From contig NZ_CP045871.1 of assembly GCF_009650135.1 (NCBI RefSeq), positions 248,001-312,000 of the forward strand: a stretch of 64,000 nt of DNA. Direction: 5' to 3'. The position numbers were made by a program, and so were the translations under genes. The notes beneath the pieces were generated by a model. The model had not been told where the DNA came from. It did no database searches and saw only the letters and a program-made list of their open reading frames with translations. The DNA is from Litorivicinus lipolyticus (GTDB lineage Bacteria; Pseudomonadota; Gammaproteobacteria; Pseudomonadales; Litorivicinaceae). Shown here piece by piece: positions 15,727-25,700 of this stretch (positions are counted from its first letter, which is position 1; every line of letters starts with the position of its first letter).

Positions 15727-16414
15727 ACTGGCGGGTCCGGGCAAATTCTTTGATCGCACCGACAGCGGCGTTCACGATCAGCGACAGCAGCAGCAAAATA
15801 ATGCCCAGCCCAAGGGCTAAATCGAGGTTGCCGCGGGAGGTTTCCAGCGCAATGGTCGTGGTCATGACCCGGGTCAGGTGATCGATGTTGCCGCCGACGA
15901 TAATGACCGCGCCAACTTCGGAAATAGCGCGCCCGAAGCCGGCCAAGATACAGGTCGTGAGGGCGTAGCGGGCGTCCCATAAATAGGCGCGGATGGCACG
16001 CCAGCCGCGTACCCCCAAGGACGTAAAGGTGTCGCGGTATTCGTTTTCCAAGTTCTCAATGACTTGGAAGGTCAAGGACACGATGATTGGTGTAATCAAA
16101 AAGACCTGAGCGATGATCATGGCCGTTGGTGTATACAGCAAACCCAGGACCCCAAGCGGCCCGGAACGGGACAGCAGTAAATACACCAATAGCCCGACCG
16201 CCACAGGGGGCATACCCATCATGGCGTTGGTCATGATGATCAGTGGGCGCCGCCCCGGGAAGTCATTGATCGCCAGATAGGTCCCCAGCGGTAAACCGAC
16301 CAGGGTCGCCACCAATAGTGACATCAGGCTGACCCGGATCGATAACCACAGAATCTCGAACAAATCGGCGTCAAATCCGACAATTAAGGCGACCGCTTCG
16401 CGTAGGGCGTCCAT
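15719..16414 (-). CDS. tupB: Tungstate-type ABC transporter permease
   Basis: A 231-aa inner-membrane permease with about five hydrophobic segments and the EAA-like coupling loop LGVRGWRAIRAYLWDARYA followed by AISEVGAVIIVGGNI. This matches TupB. It overlaps tupC by 8 bases. Only 6 bases separate it from the small NfeD-like gene upstream, so transcription could begin at the band-7 gene near 17619 and run through five genes to 14209. Confidence 0.88.
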   Translation of the reverse strand: MDALREAVALIVGFDADLFEILWLSIRVSLMSLLVATLVGLPLGTYLAINDFPGRRPLIIMTNAMMGMPPVAVGLLVYLLLSRSGPLGVLGLLYTPTAMIIAQVFLITPIIVSLTFQVIENLENEYRDTFTSLGVRGWRAIRAYLWDARYALTTCILAGFGRAISEVGAVIIVGGNIDHLTRVMTTTIALETSRGNLDLALGLGIILLLLSLIVNAAVGAIKEFARTRQYA

Positions 16415-16420
16415 GGCGTT

Positions 16421-16711
16421 TTAGTAGTCGTTAATGTCGGGCTGGTCGTCTTTGAGTTGGGCCACAATCGGCCGAATCGCTAAGACACAAATCAAGGCAT
16501 AGACCCCGTACAGCACCACCAGAGTTTTCCAGTCCGCCAAGTCCATAAAACCAAAGGTCAGGCCAAAAGCCAGATTAATGGCGACGAAAAACGCGGCAAA
16601 GCCAAAGGGCAGCAGCATATATGCCAGCCCAAGTCCCATATCAGCGATCAGCGCTGCCAGTCCTGCCACGGTCCACACTTCCCAGTAATAGACCCACTCG
16701 CCCCCCAGCAT
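16421..16711 (-). CDS. Short NfeD-like membrane protein without OB-fold domain
   Basis: A 96-aa protein with an N-terminal WEVWTVAGLAALIADMGLG segment, then AYMLLPFGFAAFFVA, and two further hydrophobic stretches. This pattern resembles the membrane part of NfeD proteins, which partner with band-7 proteins. The soluble OB-fold domain of standard NfeD is absent, so it is either a short family variant or an unrelated protein. Its ATG overlaps the stop of the band-7 gene by one base, a typical pairing. Function is not established. Confidence 0.65.
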   Translation of the reverse strand: MLGGEWVYYWEVWTVAGLAALIADMGLGLAYMLLPFGFAAFFVAINLAFGLTFGFMDLADWKTLVVLYGVYALICVLAIRPIVAQLKDDQPDINDY

Positions 16712-17619
16712 CAGGCGTCGCCCTTCAATTGGTCGACCAGCGTCGACAGGCTGCCCAAAGTTTTGGTCACATCGGTCGGCATGATCAGGGTCTTGGCATT
16801 GTTCGACGAGGCCAGGGTTGCGATTGCGTCGACCTGGCGCTTGAGCACTTCGAACTCGACCGCGGCGCGACCATTTTGGTTGATCGCTTCGGCAATCAGT
16901 CGGGTTTGTTCGGCCTCGGCGTCGGCCGCGATCTTGACCGAGTAGGCGTCGGCGTCGGCTTCAACGCGGATGGCTTCGGCGGCACGCTGGGACTCATACA
17001 GGCGGGCGTCTGCGGCCAACTCGGTGGCTCGTTTAGCACCCTCGGCGGCGGCGATTTGAGCGCGACGTTGGCGTTCGGCGTTGAGCTGCTGGCGCTGGGC
17101 TTCTTTGGTTTGCTCGTCGACCATGATGTCGGTGACTTCGGTACGGGTGACTTCAATACCCCAGACCCCCGCGGCTTCGCCCAGGTTTGAGCTGATTTCA
17201 GTGTTCATGCTTTCACGGCTGGATTGCAGTTCGTCCAATTCGAGACGGCCGGCGGCGGAACGAACAATCGAAGTCGCCGCGGTAAACAGCGCCTTGTCGA
17301 TTTCGCGGATTCGGTACACCGTAGCCGCGGCGTCAATCACGCGAAAAAACACGGTGGCCTTCAAATCCACTTCGACGTTGTCTTTGGTGATGACGGAAAT
17401 GGTGAATTCCGGTAGTTGGCGCTCCAATATCGACACTTTATGGGCGACGCGGTTAACCAGCGGCACAATAAAGCTGACCCCGGCGGTTAGGGTTTGGGTA
17501 TATTTACCGAATCGCTCGACCACAAAGACGTCCGATTGGGGCACGATCTTAAAGCCCATCAGTACAAATAAGACCGCCAGCGTCAAAACCAGCAGCGCAA
17601 TAATCGATAGTAAGTCCAT
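16711..17619 (-). CDS. SPFH/band-7 membrane protein (QmcA/stomatin-like)
   Basis: A 302-aa protein with one N-terminal membrane helix (SIIALLVLTLAVLFVLMGF), an SPFH domain starting at VPQSDVFVVERFGKYTQTL, and an Ala/Glu-rich coiled coil near residues 195-255. Similar proteins form membrane microdomain scaffolds. A frame opens further upstream at 17703, but the ATG at 17619 with GAGG about 8 bases before it gives the normal N-terminus and leaves room for divergent promoters with the exporter gene at 17690. It is cotranscribed with the NfeD-like gene and possibly with tupBCA. Confidence 0.88.
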   Translation of the reverse strand: MDLLSIIALLVLTLAVLFVLMGFKIVPQSDVFVVERFGKYTQTLTAGVSFIVPLVNRVAHKVSILERQLPEFTISVITKDNVEVDLKATVFFRVIDAAATVYRIREIDKALFTAATSIVRSAAGRLELDELQSSRESMNTEISSNLGEAAGVWGIEVTRTEVTDIMVDEQTKEAQRQQLNAERQRRAQIAAAEGAKRATELAADARLYESQRAAEAIRVEADADAYSVKIAADAEAEQTRLIAEAINQNGRAAVEFEVLKRQVDAIATLASSNNAKTLIMPTDVTKTLGSLSTLVDQLKGDA

Positions 17620-17689
17620 GGGGTACCTCGTTGATTGACTGTCATTGAACCCGCTTTGGCGCGGCGTAACAAGCGCATAAGGAAACTGT

Positions 17690-18943
17690 ATGTCCCGATC
17701 CACCCCTCAGGTTGGCCTGCTTGGCGCATTGGTCATGTTGGCGACGTCGCTACTGGGCTCCAGCGTGTTCGTGGTGCCGGTGCTGGGCGTCCAGTTGGCC
17801 GGCCAAGCGTCGCTGGTGTCGTGGTTGCTGTTGATTGCCTTCATGTTGCCGATGGCCATGGTGTTTGGGCGTCTGGGTCGCGCGTTTCCGCATGCCGGCG
17901 GTGTCAGTCATTGGGCCAGTCGTGCCTTTGGTGGTCGCTTGGAATGGGTCTCAGCTTTGCTGCTGGTCGGCGTCATCCCAGTCGGTTTGCCGGCGGCGTT
18001 GCTGCTGACCATGGTGTTTGTGAACTATGCTTTTGCGCTTGATGGCACGGCCTCGTTGGTCGCCCAGTTGGCGGTGCTCGGCGCGGTGTATGGCCTCAAT
18101 CGTGCGGGGGTGCGGGCCTCGGCGTGGGTGCAAACGCTGATTATTGTCGCAACCTTAGGCTTCATTGCTGTGCTGGCCTGGCGTACGCCGATCACGGTTG
18201 GCGCGTTGATTCCGGTGGCGACGCCCTCGGACCTGGGCGCTATTGCCGGCGCTGCCGGGTTGATGCTGTGGTGTTTTTTGGGGCTGGAAATTGTCGCCAA
18301 CTTGGCCGAGGAATTTCGTAACCCCAGCCGTGATATTCCGCTCAGTGTGATTGGCGGCGTGACGCTGGCCGGCGCGGTTTACTACCTCTGTGCCAGCACC
18401 GTATTGGCGGCGGGCTTTGATCGCGTGCCGACGGATGCGTTGCTGGTGATTGCGGCGGATCGACTGGGGCCGGTCGGCGTTTACCTGTTGGCGCTGTTTG
18501 GCTTTTTGGCCTGTTTTGCCTCGCTCAACACCTACATCAATGGCTTTAGTCGTCAATTGTGGTCGTTGGCGGATGAGGGCAAATTGCCAGTGTGGTTAGC
18601 GACACGACGCGCGGGTGTGCCAACCGTCGCACTGAATTGCGTGATTGGTGTGTGTGCGCTGTCGACCCTGGTGTTCCATGCCGGTTGGTTGGATTTAAGC
18701 CAGCTCATTCGCTTGGCCAATAGCCACTTTGTGTTGATCTATGGTGTCGCCATGGCCAGCGCCGTGGTGCTGCTAAACGGGGTCGGGCGGGTGATTGCGT
18801 GGGCCGGTGCGCTGGCCTGTGGACTTGGGTTTTTGACCCTGGGCTGGGCGGCGGTATATGGCGTGGCGGTGTTTGCCGGGCTTTGGTGGATTGCACCGCA
18901 ATCCAATAAAAAGGCGAGTTGGATAGCAACTACGAAGTCATAG
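17690..18943 (+). CDS. yjeH: APC-family amino-acid exporter, YjeH-like
   Basis: A 417-aa membrane protein with about 11-12 hydrophobic segments, nearly the same length as E. coli YjeH (418 aa). Shared landmarks are TSLLGSSVFVVPVLG at the N-terminus, FPHAGGVSHWASRAFG, VIPVGLPAALLLT, WCFLGLEIVANLAEEFRNP, and ACFASLNTYINGFSRQLWS. YjeH exports methionine and branched-chain amino acids. metK-ahcY lies nearby but on the other strand, so a link to methionine balance is only a suggestion. It is divergent from the band-7 gene and ends before a bidirectional terminator at 18981. Confidence 0.85.
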   Translation: MSRSTPQVGLLGALVMLATSLLGSSVFVVPVLGVQLAGQASLVSWLLLIAFMLPMAMVFGRLGRAFPHAGGVSHWASRAFGGRLEWVSALLLVGVIPVGLPAALLLTMVFVNYAFALDGTASLVAQLAVLGAVYGLNRAGVRASAWVQTLIIVATLGFIAVLAWRTPITVGALIPVATPSDLGAIAGAAGLMLWCFLGLEIVANLAEEFRNPSRDIPLSVIGGVTLAGAVYYLCASTVLAAGFDRVPTDALLVIAADRLGPVGVYLLALFGFLACFASLNTYINGFSRQLWSLADEGKLPVWLATRRAGVPTVALNCVIGVCALSTLVFHAGWLDLSQLIRLANSHFVLIYGVAMASAVVLLNGVGRVIAWAGALACGLGFLTLGWAAVYGVAVFAGLWWIAPQSNKKASWIATTKS

Positions 18944-18980
18944 ATGGGCTGAGTCGTCCGCGCTTAATCGCTGGCAATAA

Positions 18981-19006
18981 AAAAGGGACCTATTCAAGTC
19001 CCTTTT
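18981..19006. terminator. Bidirectional rho-independent terminator
   Basis: AAAAGGGAC and GTCCCTTTT form a 9-bp stem with an 8-base loop. On the plus strand it ends yjeH. On the minus strand the stem is followed by a longer T-run (TTTTTTATT), so it also ends a minus-strand transcript coming from the 20-aa and 78-aa genes. Confidence 0.8.
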
Positions 19007-19066
19007 CGTGATGGGTGCTTCAACGTGACCGCCGTATAGGCGAGTTTTACGAAGTACCGAGCGGCG

Positions 19067-19129
19067 TTACTCCGCGAAGTGCCTCGAAAAACCAACGTCA
19101 CCCTGAATCATCGCCAAATCACTAGACAT
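19067..19129 (-). CDS. Candidate 20-aa small protein or leader peptide with a perfect Shine-Dalgarno
   Basis: On the minus strand AGGAGG (19142-19137) lies 7 bases before an ATG that opens a 20-codon frame, product MSSDLAMIQGDVGFSRHFAE. A terminator at 19006-18981 follows. The ribosome site is the best in this part of the window and has no other gene to serve. The sequence between 19130 and 19201 also contains a short hairpin, CTGAG/CTCAG. No homologue is known to me. It may be a genuine small protein, a leader peptide for nothing visible, or chance. Confidence 0.4.
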   Translation of the reverse strand: MSSDLAMIQGDVGFSRHFAE

Positions 19130-19201
19130 CAGATCACCTCCTATCATTTCGCCGCTAAAGACTGAGTAAACGTACCTCAGCTTTTCAGCGATGTGAAGGG
19201 C

Positions 19202-19438
19202 CTAAGCCGCGGGTCGGCTAAAGGTCTTGATCAGGGCCTCGCTGAACCCAGATTGACGCAGCTCGGCTTGGTGCGCCGCGCCACGGTGCTGGTCCCAGTC
19301 GGCAATTAAGGCTTGGATTTCAGCCTCTGAACCGAGCGCATGCACGCGTCCACTCAGATAGCGTGAACTGGGGGTTATGCCACGGCTGTAAAGGGCTTCG
19401 CATTCGTCAAATACCCAACGTTCCAGTGCAGTTTTCAT
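19202..19438 (-). CDS. 78-aa protein resembling the N-terminal DNA-binding region of KfrA
   Basis: The 78-aa product is mostly helical. The segment VFDECEALYSRGITPSSRYL and the later IQALIADWDQHR loosely follow the KfrA N-terminal pattern, a winged-helix-like DNA-binding part in which a helix with ALxxxGxxPT is followed by a helix ending in W. The long coiled coil of KfrA is absent. A frame opens at 19474, but the ATG at 19438 with GGAG 7 bases upstream is preferred. Function is unknown; it could be a small regulator. Neighbours are unrelated housekeeping genes. Confidence 0.6.
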   Translation of the reverse strand: MKTALERWVFDECEALYSRGITPSSRYLSGRVHALGSEAEIQALIADWDQHRGAAHQAELRQSGFSEALIKTFSRPAA

Positions 19439-19551
19439 AACAAAACTCCAAACAACCTCGTCGACTGGAAGCATAGTGCCACCATATTACAAAGCTGTGA
19501 ATTTGATCATTAAACGCGGACTGAGATGTCAGCACCTTTGTGCCCACAAAA

Positions 19552-19581
19552 AAAGGGCCGCGGTCGAAACCTGGGCCCTTT
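19552..19581 (-). terminator. Rho-independent terminator of the metK-ahcY operon
   Basis: On the minus strand AAAGGGCC and GGCCCTTT pair around a 14-base loop and are followed by a run of T. It lies 34 bases beyond the ahcY stop. Confidence 0.8.
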
Positions 19582-19614
19582 ATCGATGGCCGGCGCGAGC
19601 GCCGGTGGTATCGC

Positions 19615-21006
<1,392 letters not shown>

Positions 21007-21016
21007 CATGCTCTCC

Positions 21017-22177
21017 TTAGAGGCCGGCGCTTTGGCGCAGGGCAGTGGCTTTGTCTGTTTTTTCCCAGCTCAGATCCAAGTCCGCACGGCCAAAGTGGCC
21101 ATACGCAGCGGTCGGCTGGTAAATCGGGCGCTTCAGGTCCAGCATCGCGATCAGTCCGCGCGGGCGCAGGTCGAAGTGTTCGCGCACCAGTGCTTCCAGT
21201 GTAGCGTGCGAAACTTTTTCCGTGCCGAAGGTTTCAACGCTGATGCTGGTCGGTTCGGCAACGCCAATGGCGTAGCTGACCTGAACTTCGCAACGATCGG
21301 CGAGGCCGGCTGCGACAATATTTTTGGCCACGTAGCGGGCGGCATAAGCGGCGCTGCGGTCGACCTTTGAGGGGTCTTTGCCGCTGAATGCGCCACCGCC
21401 GTGACGGGCCATGCCGCCGTAGGTGTCGACAATAATTTTACGGCCCGTCAGGCCACAGTCGCCGACTGGGCCGCCAATCACAAATCGCCCGGTGGGGTTG
21501 ATGTGATACAGGGTGTCTTCGTGCAGCCACTCGGCCGGTACGACCTTTTCGATGATTTCGGACTTAACCGCGGCCTGCAAGTCGGCCAAGCTGACGTCTT
21601 CGTCGTGCTGGGTTGATAACACGACGGCGTCAACGCCGACGATCTTGCCGTCTTCGTAGCGAAACGTCAGCTGGCTTTTGGCATCCGGGCGCAAAAATGG
21701 CAGCGCGCCGGACTTGCGGACTTGCGCTTGCTTGCGGACCAATTCATGGGCGTAATAAATCGGCGCTGGCATCAGCGACTCGGTTTCGTTGGTTGCGTAG
21801 CCAAACATTAGGCCCTGGTCGCCGGCGCCCTGGTCTTTGTTTTCGGCTTCGTCAACGCCAACGGCGATGTCGGCGGACTGTTTGCCGATACCGTTTAGGA
21901 CGGCACAAGTATTGCCATCAAAGCCAAGCTCGCTGCTGTCATAGCCAATTTTCGTAACCACGTCGCGAACGATTTCTTCGATATCGACCCAGGCGTTGGT
22001 GCGGACTTCGCCGGCGACCATGACCAAACCGGTTTTAACCAGGGTTTCGACCGCAATCCGCGAATCGGTGTCTTCGGTTAACAGTGCGTCGACAATGGCG
22101 TCTGAGATTTGGTCGGCGACTTTGTCGGGGTGGCCCTCGGAAACAGATTCCGAGGTAAACAAGGTGGTGTCGGTCAT
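21017..22177 (-). CDS. metK: S-adenosylmethionine synthase
   Basis: A 386-aa enzyme that makes SAM from methionine and ATP. Motifs present are [54 protein letters not shown], and [20 protein letters not shown]. Length matches E. coli MetK (384 aa). It is cotranscribed with ahcY downstream. A likely promoter and an inverted repeat lie at 22204-22240. The implied leader is about 25 bases, too short for a SAM riboswitch. Confidence 0.97.
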   Translation of the reverse strand: MTDTTLFTSESVSEGHPDKVADQISDAIVDALLTEDTDSRIAVETLVKTGLVMVAGEVRTNAWVDIEEIVRDVVTKIGYDSSELGFDGNTCAVLNGIGKQSADIAVGVDEAENKDQGAGDQGLMFGYATNETESLMPAPIYYAHELVRKQAQVRKSGALPFLRPDAKSQLTFRYEDGKIVGVDAVVLSTQHDEDVSLADLQAAVKSEIIEKVVPAEWLHEDTLYHINPTGRFVIGGPVGDCGLTGRKIIVDTYGGMARHGGGAFSGKDPSKVDRSAAYAARYVAKNIVAAGLADRCEVQVSYAIGVAEPTSISVETFGTEKVSHATLEALVREHFDLRPRGLIAMLDLKRPIYQPTAAYGHFGRADLDLSWEKTDKATALRQSAGL

Positions 22178-22203
22178 GACTGGGCCTGCTCAATATGGAC
22201 ATC

Positions 22204-22240
22204 AAGACATTAATATATAAGCAAGTCTTTATGTTTGCAA
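22204..22240 (-). promoter_or_regulatory. metK: Candidate metK promoter overlapped by an inverted repeat
   Basis: On the minus strand TTGCAA (22240-22235) and TATATT (22217-22212) are separated by 17 bases, a good sigma-70 arrangement. AAGAC and GTCTT arms (22225-22229 and 22204-22208 on the plus numbering) flank the -10 box with 16 bases between them. The repeat could be an operator for a methionine or SAH-responsive regulator; none is encoded nearby. Confidence 0.5.
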
Positions 22241-22259
22241 TTTTATGCCGCTGAAAATG

Positions 22260-22481
22260 TCAGGACTTCGGCGACTCCAGCGGGCAGGTATTGATGCCCA
22301 ATAGGGTGTAAAGCCCACACCAGCCCGTGATTGCGGTCACCAGTGAAACCGCTGCAACAATGCCAAGCACCCATAGCAATGTGCCGCTTAACAGGCCGCC
22401 GGCCCAGGCTACAAAAAACACTACGGCGGGCACCAGCCGCAGCCTGCGATCAACGCTGCCGATGTTTTTAGTCAGTTTCAT
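22260..22481 (-). CDS. DUF2892 (YgaP-type) small inner-membrane protein
   Basis: A 73-aa protein with the DUF2892 pattern: KNIGSVDRRLRLVPAVVFF, a second helix, and the typical ending GWCGLYTLLGINTCPLE. Family members are two-helix membrane proteins, often fused to or next to rhodanese domains; none is visible here. It lies upstream of metK on the same strand with an 82-base gap containing a metK promoter, so it is probably a separate unit. Confidence 0.88.
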   Translation of the reverse strand: MKLTKNIGSVDRRLRLVPAVVFFVAWAGGLLSGTLLWVLGIVAAVSLVTAITGWCGLYTLLGINTCPLESPKS

Positions 22482-22568
22482 CGTTAATCTTCCTTAATTC
22501 TCGTTTGATTAGTATGCGCCGGTCAGCGTGGTCCTTGATACGGTCGATTGGGCAGTTTTTGGCGCGGA

Positions 22569-22596
22569 TTGGCGCAAAATTTTCTCGCCTTATTTA
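22569..22596 (+). promoter_or_regulatory. Possible promoter of the tkt-gap-pgk-fba operon
   Basis: TTGGCG (22569-22574) and TATTTA (22591-22596) are separated by 16 bases, about 88 bases before the tkt start. The match to consensus is moderate. The 202-base region from 22482 to 22683 shows no gene, no clear hairpin and no other better promoter. Confidence 0.3.
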
Positions 22597-22683
22597 AATC
22601 CTTGGTCGTGTCAGCAGGATTAGCCATTGAGACCCCCGCCGCGTTTTGGGACAATGCGCGCCTTCATTAAATGGGATCAACAA

Positions 22684-24678
22684 ATGACCGATCGTCGTGA
22701 GCTCGCCAATGCCATCCGCGCGTTGAGCATGGATGCTGTTCAACAAGCCAATTCAGGTCACCCGGGGGCGCCCATGGGGATGGCAGATATCGCCGAAGTG
22801 CTGTGGCGTGACCACCTGCGCCATGACCCCAGCGACCCGAACTGGCCGAACCGCGATCGTTTCGTGCTGTCCAATGGCCACGGCTCGATGCTGTTGTACA
22901 GCTTGTTGCACCTGACCGGCTACGATCTGGGCATCGACGAGCTGAAACAGTTCCGTCAACTGCACTCGCGCACTCCCGGTCACCCGGAATTCGGTTATGC
23001 GCCGGGCGTTGAAACCACCACCGGGCCGCTTGGGCAGGGCATTGCAAACGCGGTCGGTATGGCGCTGGCGGAACAGGTCCTGGCGGCCCAGTTCAACCAA
23101 GACGGCCACGCCGTGGTTGATCATAATACCTATGTGTTTGCCGGCGACGGCTGTTTGATGGAAGGCATCAGCCACGAAGTGTGCTCGCTGGCCGGCACCC
23201 TGGGCTTGGGTAAGCTGGTGATGTTTTACGATGACAACGGCATCTCGATCGACGGCGACGTTGAGGGCTGGTTCACCGACGACACCAACAAGCGCTTTGA
23301 AGCCTATAACTGGCAGGTCATTGGCCCGATCGATGGCCATGACGCGGCCGCCATTGACGCCGCCATTGTCCAGGCCAAAGCCGAAACCGGCCGCCCGACC
23401 CTGATCCGCTGCAAGACCAAAATCGGGTTTGGCTCACCGAACAAAGAAGGCAAGGAAAGCAGCCACGGCGCGCCGCTGGGTGCCGACGAAATCATTGCCA
23501 CCAAAGCGGCATTGGGCTGGAAGCACGGCCCGTTTGAAGTGCCCGCCAACATTTATGCGGCCTGGGACATGCGCGAAAAAGGCGAAAGCCTGCACGGTGC
23601 ATGGGCTGAATCCATGGCCGACTACCGCAAGGCGCACCTGGCGCTGTCGGAAGAATTGGACCGTCGTTTGTCGGGCGATTTGAACGTCGATATCGAAGTC
23701 GAGGCGATGGCCTATGCGCGCCAATTGCAAAACGAAGCGCCCAAGGTGGCCACTCGTAAGGCCAGTCAGATGGCGCTGGATCATTTCGGTCCGATGGTGC
23801 CGGAGCTGTTGGGCGGCAGTGCTGACTTGGCCGGTTCCAACCTGACCATTTGGAAGGGCAGTCAGTCGATTGCGGCCGGCCAGTCTGGCGGTAACTACAT
23901 CCACTATGGTGTTCGCGAGTTCGGCATGGCGGCGATGATGAACGGCATCGCACTGCACGGTGGGTTCGTGCCCTACGGCGGTACCTTCCTGATCTTTATG
24001 GAATACATGCGCAACGCCATCCGTATGGCCGCGCTGATGAAGCAGCGCGCGATTCACGTATTGACCCACGACTCGATTGGTTTGGGCGAAGACGGCCCGA
24101 CCCACCAGCCGGTCGAACAAATTGCCAGCTTGCGCGGCACGCCGAACTGCGACTTGTGGCGCCCCGCGGACGCCGTAGAGACAGCGGTGGCATGGGGATC
24201 GGCAATTGCACGCGAAGATGGCCCGACCTGTTTAGCGCTTAGCCGCCAAGGGCTGCCGACATTGGCACGTCGCAATGTCGATGACATCGCCAAGGGCGCC
24301 TACGTGTTGGTGGATTGCGAGGGTGAACCGGACGTGATTTTGATCGCCACCGGTTCGGAAGTTGAATTGGCGGTGGCCGCGGCCGAGCGCACCGACGCGC
24401 GCGTTCGTGTCGTCTCGATGCCGTGCGCCGAAGCCTTTGAGCGTCAGAGCATGGAATACCGTGAGGCGGTCTTGCCCAGCGAAGTCAGCGCACGTTTGGC
24501 GATCGAAGCCAGCCACCGTGACTGGTGGTACAAGTACGTCGGTTTGGACGGCGAGATCATCGGCATGGACAGCTTCGGTGAAAGCGCACCGGCTGGCGCA
24601 TTGTACGAGCACTTCGGCATTACCGTTGAGGCTGCGTTGGACTCGATTGAGCGTTTGACCGAACAGTTCGACGAGTGA
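22684..24678 (+). CDS. tkt: Transketolase
   Basis: A 664-aa thiamine diphosphate enzyme that moves two-carbon units in the pentose phosphate and Calvin pathways. It is very similar to E. coli TktA from the start: [38 protein letters not shown], then [13 protein letters not shown], the ThDP/Mg binding motif, and FDDN-like [10 protein letters not shown]. The Pyr domain has [19 protein letters not shown] frame opens at 22627, but the ATG at 22684 gives the conserved N-terminus. Its stop overlaps the GTG of the next gene, so it heads a four-gene sugar-phosphate operon. Confidence 0.96.
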   Translation: MTDRRELANAIRALSMDAVQQANSGHPGAPMGMADIAEVLWRDHLRHDPSDPNWPNRDRFVLSNGHGSMLLYSLLHLTGYDLGIDELKQFRQLHSRTPGHPEFGYAPGVETTTGPLGQGIANAVGMALAEQVLAAQFNQDGHAVVDHNTYVFAGDGCLMEGISHEVCSLAGTLGLGKLVMFYDDNGISIDGDVEGWFTDDTNKRFEAYNWQVIGPIDGHDAAAIDAAIVQAKAETGRPTLIRCKTKIGFGSPNKEGKESSHGAPLGADEIIATKAALGWKHGPFEVPANIYAAWDMREKGESLHGAWAESMADYRKAHLALSEELDRRLSGDLNVDIEVEAMAYARQLQNEAPKVATRKASQMALDHFGPMVPELLGGSADLAGSNLTIWKGSQSIAAGQSGGNYIHYGVREFGMAAMMNGIALHGGFVPYGGTFLIFMEYMRNAIRMAALMKQRAIHVLTHDSIGLGEDGPTHQPVEQIASLRGTPNCDLWRPADAVETAVAWGSAIAREDGPTCLALSRQGLPTLARRNVDDIAKGAYVLVDCEGEPDVILIATGSEVELAVAAAERTDARVRVVSMPCAEAFERQSMEYREAVLPSEVSARLAIEASHRDWWYKYVGLDGEIIGMDSFGESAPAGALYEHFGITVEAALDSIERLTEQFDE

Positions 24679-25700
24679 GCGCAGGCGCGCCATTACGCTT
24701 CGGCATCAATGGTTTCGGTCGAATCGGCCGCTGTGTGTTTTGGGCGCTTCACCAGCGCGGGCTAAGCGATAGGCTGCACCTGGTCCAGATCAATGATCCG
24801 GGCGAGTTGGACACGCTGCGCTTGCTCGCGCGGTACGACAGTACGCACGGTCGTTTTGATGTGCCGGTGGCGCCAACCGACGACGGTTTTGAAGTCGCCG
24901 GTTTGCGTACGCGTTTTTCCAAAGCCGAATCGGTCAGCGACATTCGTTGGGACGATTTGGATTTGGTCATGGAGTGTTCCGGGCGCGATCCGGATCGTGC
25001 CCGGGCGCAGGGTCACTTGGCTCAAGGCGCCCGTCGGGTTCAGGTCGGTGCGCCGGCCGGCGCTGATATGCCGCTGACGTTGATTCGTGGCATCAACCAC
25101 GACCAGCTAACCGATCAAACCCACTATTCCCTGGGGTCGTGTACGACCAATTGCTTGGGCGTGGTGTTTCAGGCGCTCAGGGGTATCGGCATTGACGCTG
25201 GCACCTACACCACCATTCATAGCTACACCAACGACCAGGTCCTGGTCGATGTAGCACACCGCGACCCCCGCCGTGCCAGGGCTGCGGCTCACTCGATGGT
25301 CCCGACCAGCACCAACGCACTGAACGCCTTGGAATGGGTGATGCCGACCATTGCCGGCAAGGTGGTGGGCTACTCGATGCGCGTCCCGACCCTCAACGTT
25401 AGTTGCGTGGACATGACGCTCCAACTCGATCAGCCTATGTCGCGTGACGAGATACAGTCGCGTTTCGTGGCGGCCGCGAACGGTGCCCTAAAGGGCCTGT
25501 TGGCGATCACCGACGAACCGTTGGTGAGCATTGATTTCTGTGGCCATCCCGCCAGCGCCATCGTTGACCTGGGCTTGCTCCAGGTGACCGGCAGTCTGGT
25601 CCGGATCGTGGCTTGGTATGACAACGAATGGGGCTATGCCAACCGCATGCTCGACACCGCTTTACAGCTACACGAATTAAACGCCAAGGAGTTTGCGTGA
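24675..25700 (+). CDS. gap: Glyceraldehyde-3-phosphate dehydrogenase family enzyme in the epd locus
   Basis: A 341-aa NAD-dependent dehydrogenase with the Rossmann start [15 protein letters not shown], the catalytic cysteine in SLGSCTTNC and the catalytic histidine in [10 protein letters not shown]. In E. coli this position beside pgk and fba is epd (erythrose-4-phosphate dehydrogenase), whose histidine region reads HSAMHDQ. The YTNDQ form here is typical of GAPDH, so GAPDH activity is favoured, but epd-type activity is not excluded. The residues before the catalytic Cys, SLGS, differ from the usual SNAS. The start is GTG, overlapping tkt by 4 bases. Confidence 0.85.
   Translation: MSAGAPLRFGINGFGRIGRCVFWALHQRGLSDRLHLVQINDPGELDTLRLLARYDSTHGRFDVPVAPTDDGFEVAGLRTRFSKAESVSDIRWDDLDLVMECSGRDPDRARAQGHLAQGARRVQVGAPAGADMPLTLIRGINHDQLTDQTHYSLGSCTTNCLGVVFQALRGIGIDAGTYTTIHSYTNDQVLVDVAHRDPRRARAAAHSMVPTSTNALNALEWVMPTIAGKVVGYSMRVPTLNVSCVDMTLQLDQPMSRDEIQSRFVAAANGALKGLLAITDEPLVSIDFCGHPASAIVDLGLLQVTGSLVRIVAWYDNEWGYANRMLDTALQLHELNAKEFA

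Noticed and set aside
15727..15759. Earlier start of tupC at 15759
   Set aside because: It would overlap tupB by 41 bases. The ATG at 15726 gives an 8-base overlap and a family-like N-terminus.
1..16414. Horizontal acquisition of the formate dehydrogenase locus
   Set aside because: No integrase, insertion sequence, flanking repeat, tRNA or obvious shift in base composition was seen. The locus resembles its surroundings.
16711..17703. Longer N-terminus of the band-7 protein starting at 17703
   Set aside because: The extra 28 residues precede a normal membrane-anchor start, have no ribosome site, and would overlap the start of the divergent exporter gene.
22178..22259. SAM or SAH riboswitch upstream of metK-ahcY
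   Set aside because: The promoter lies close to the gene and the implied leader of about 25 bases is too short. No conserved riboswitch core was recognised.
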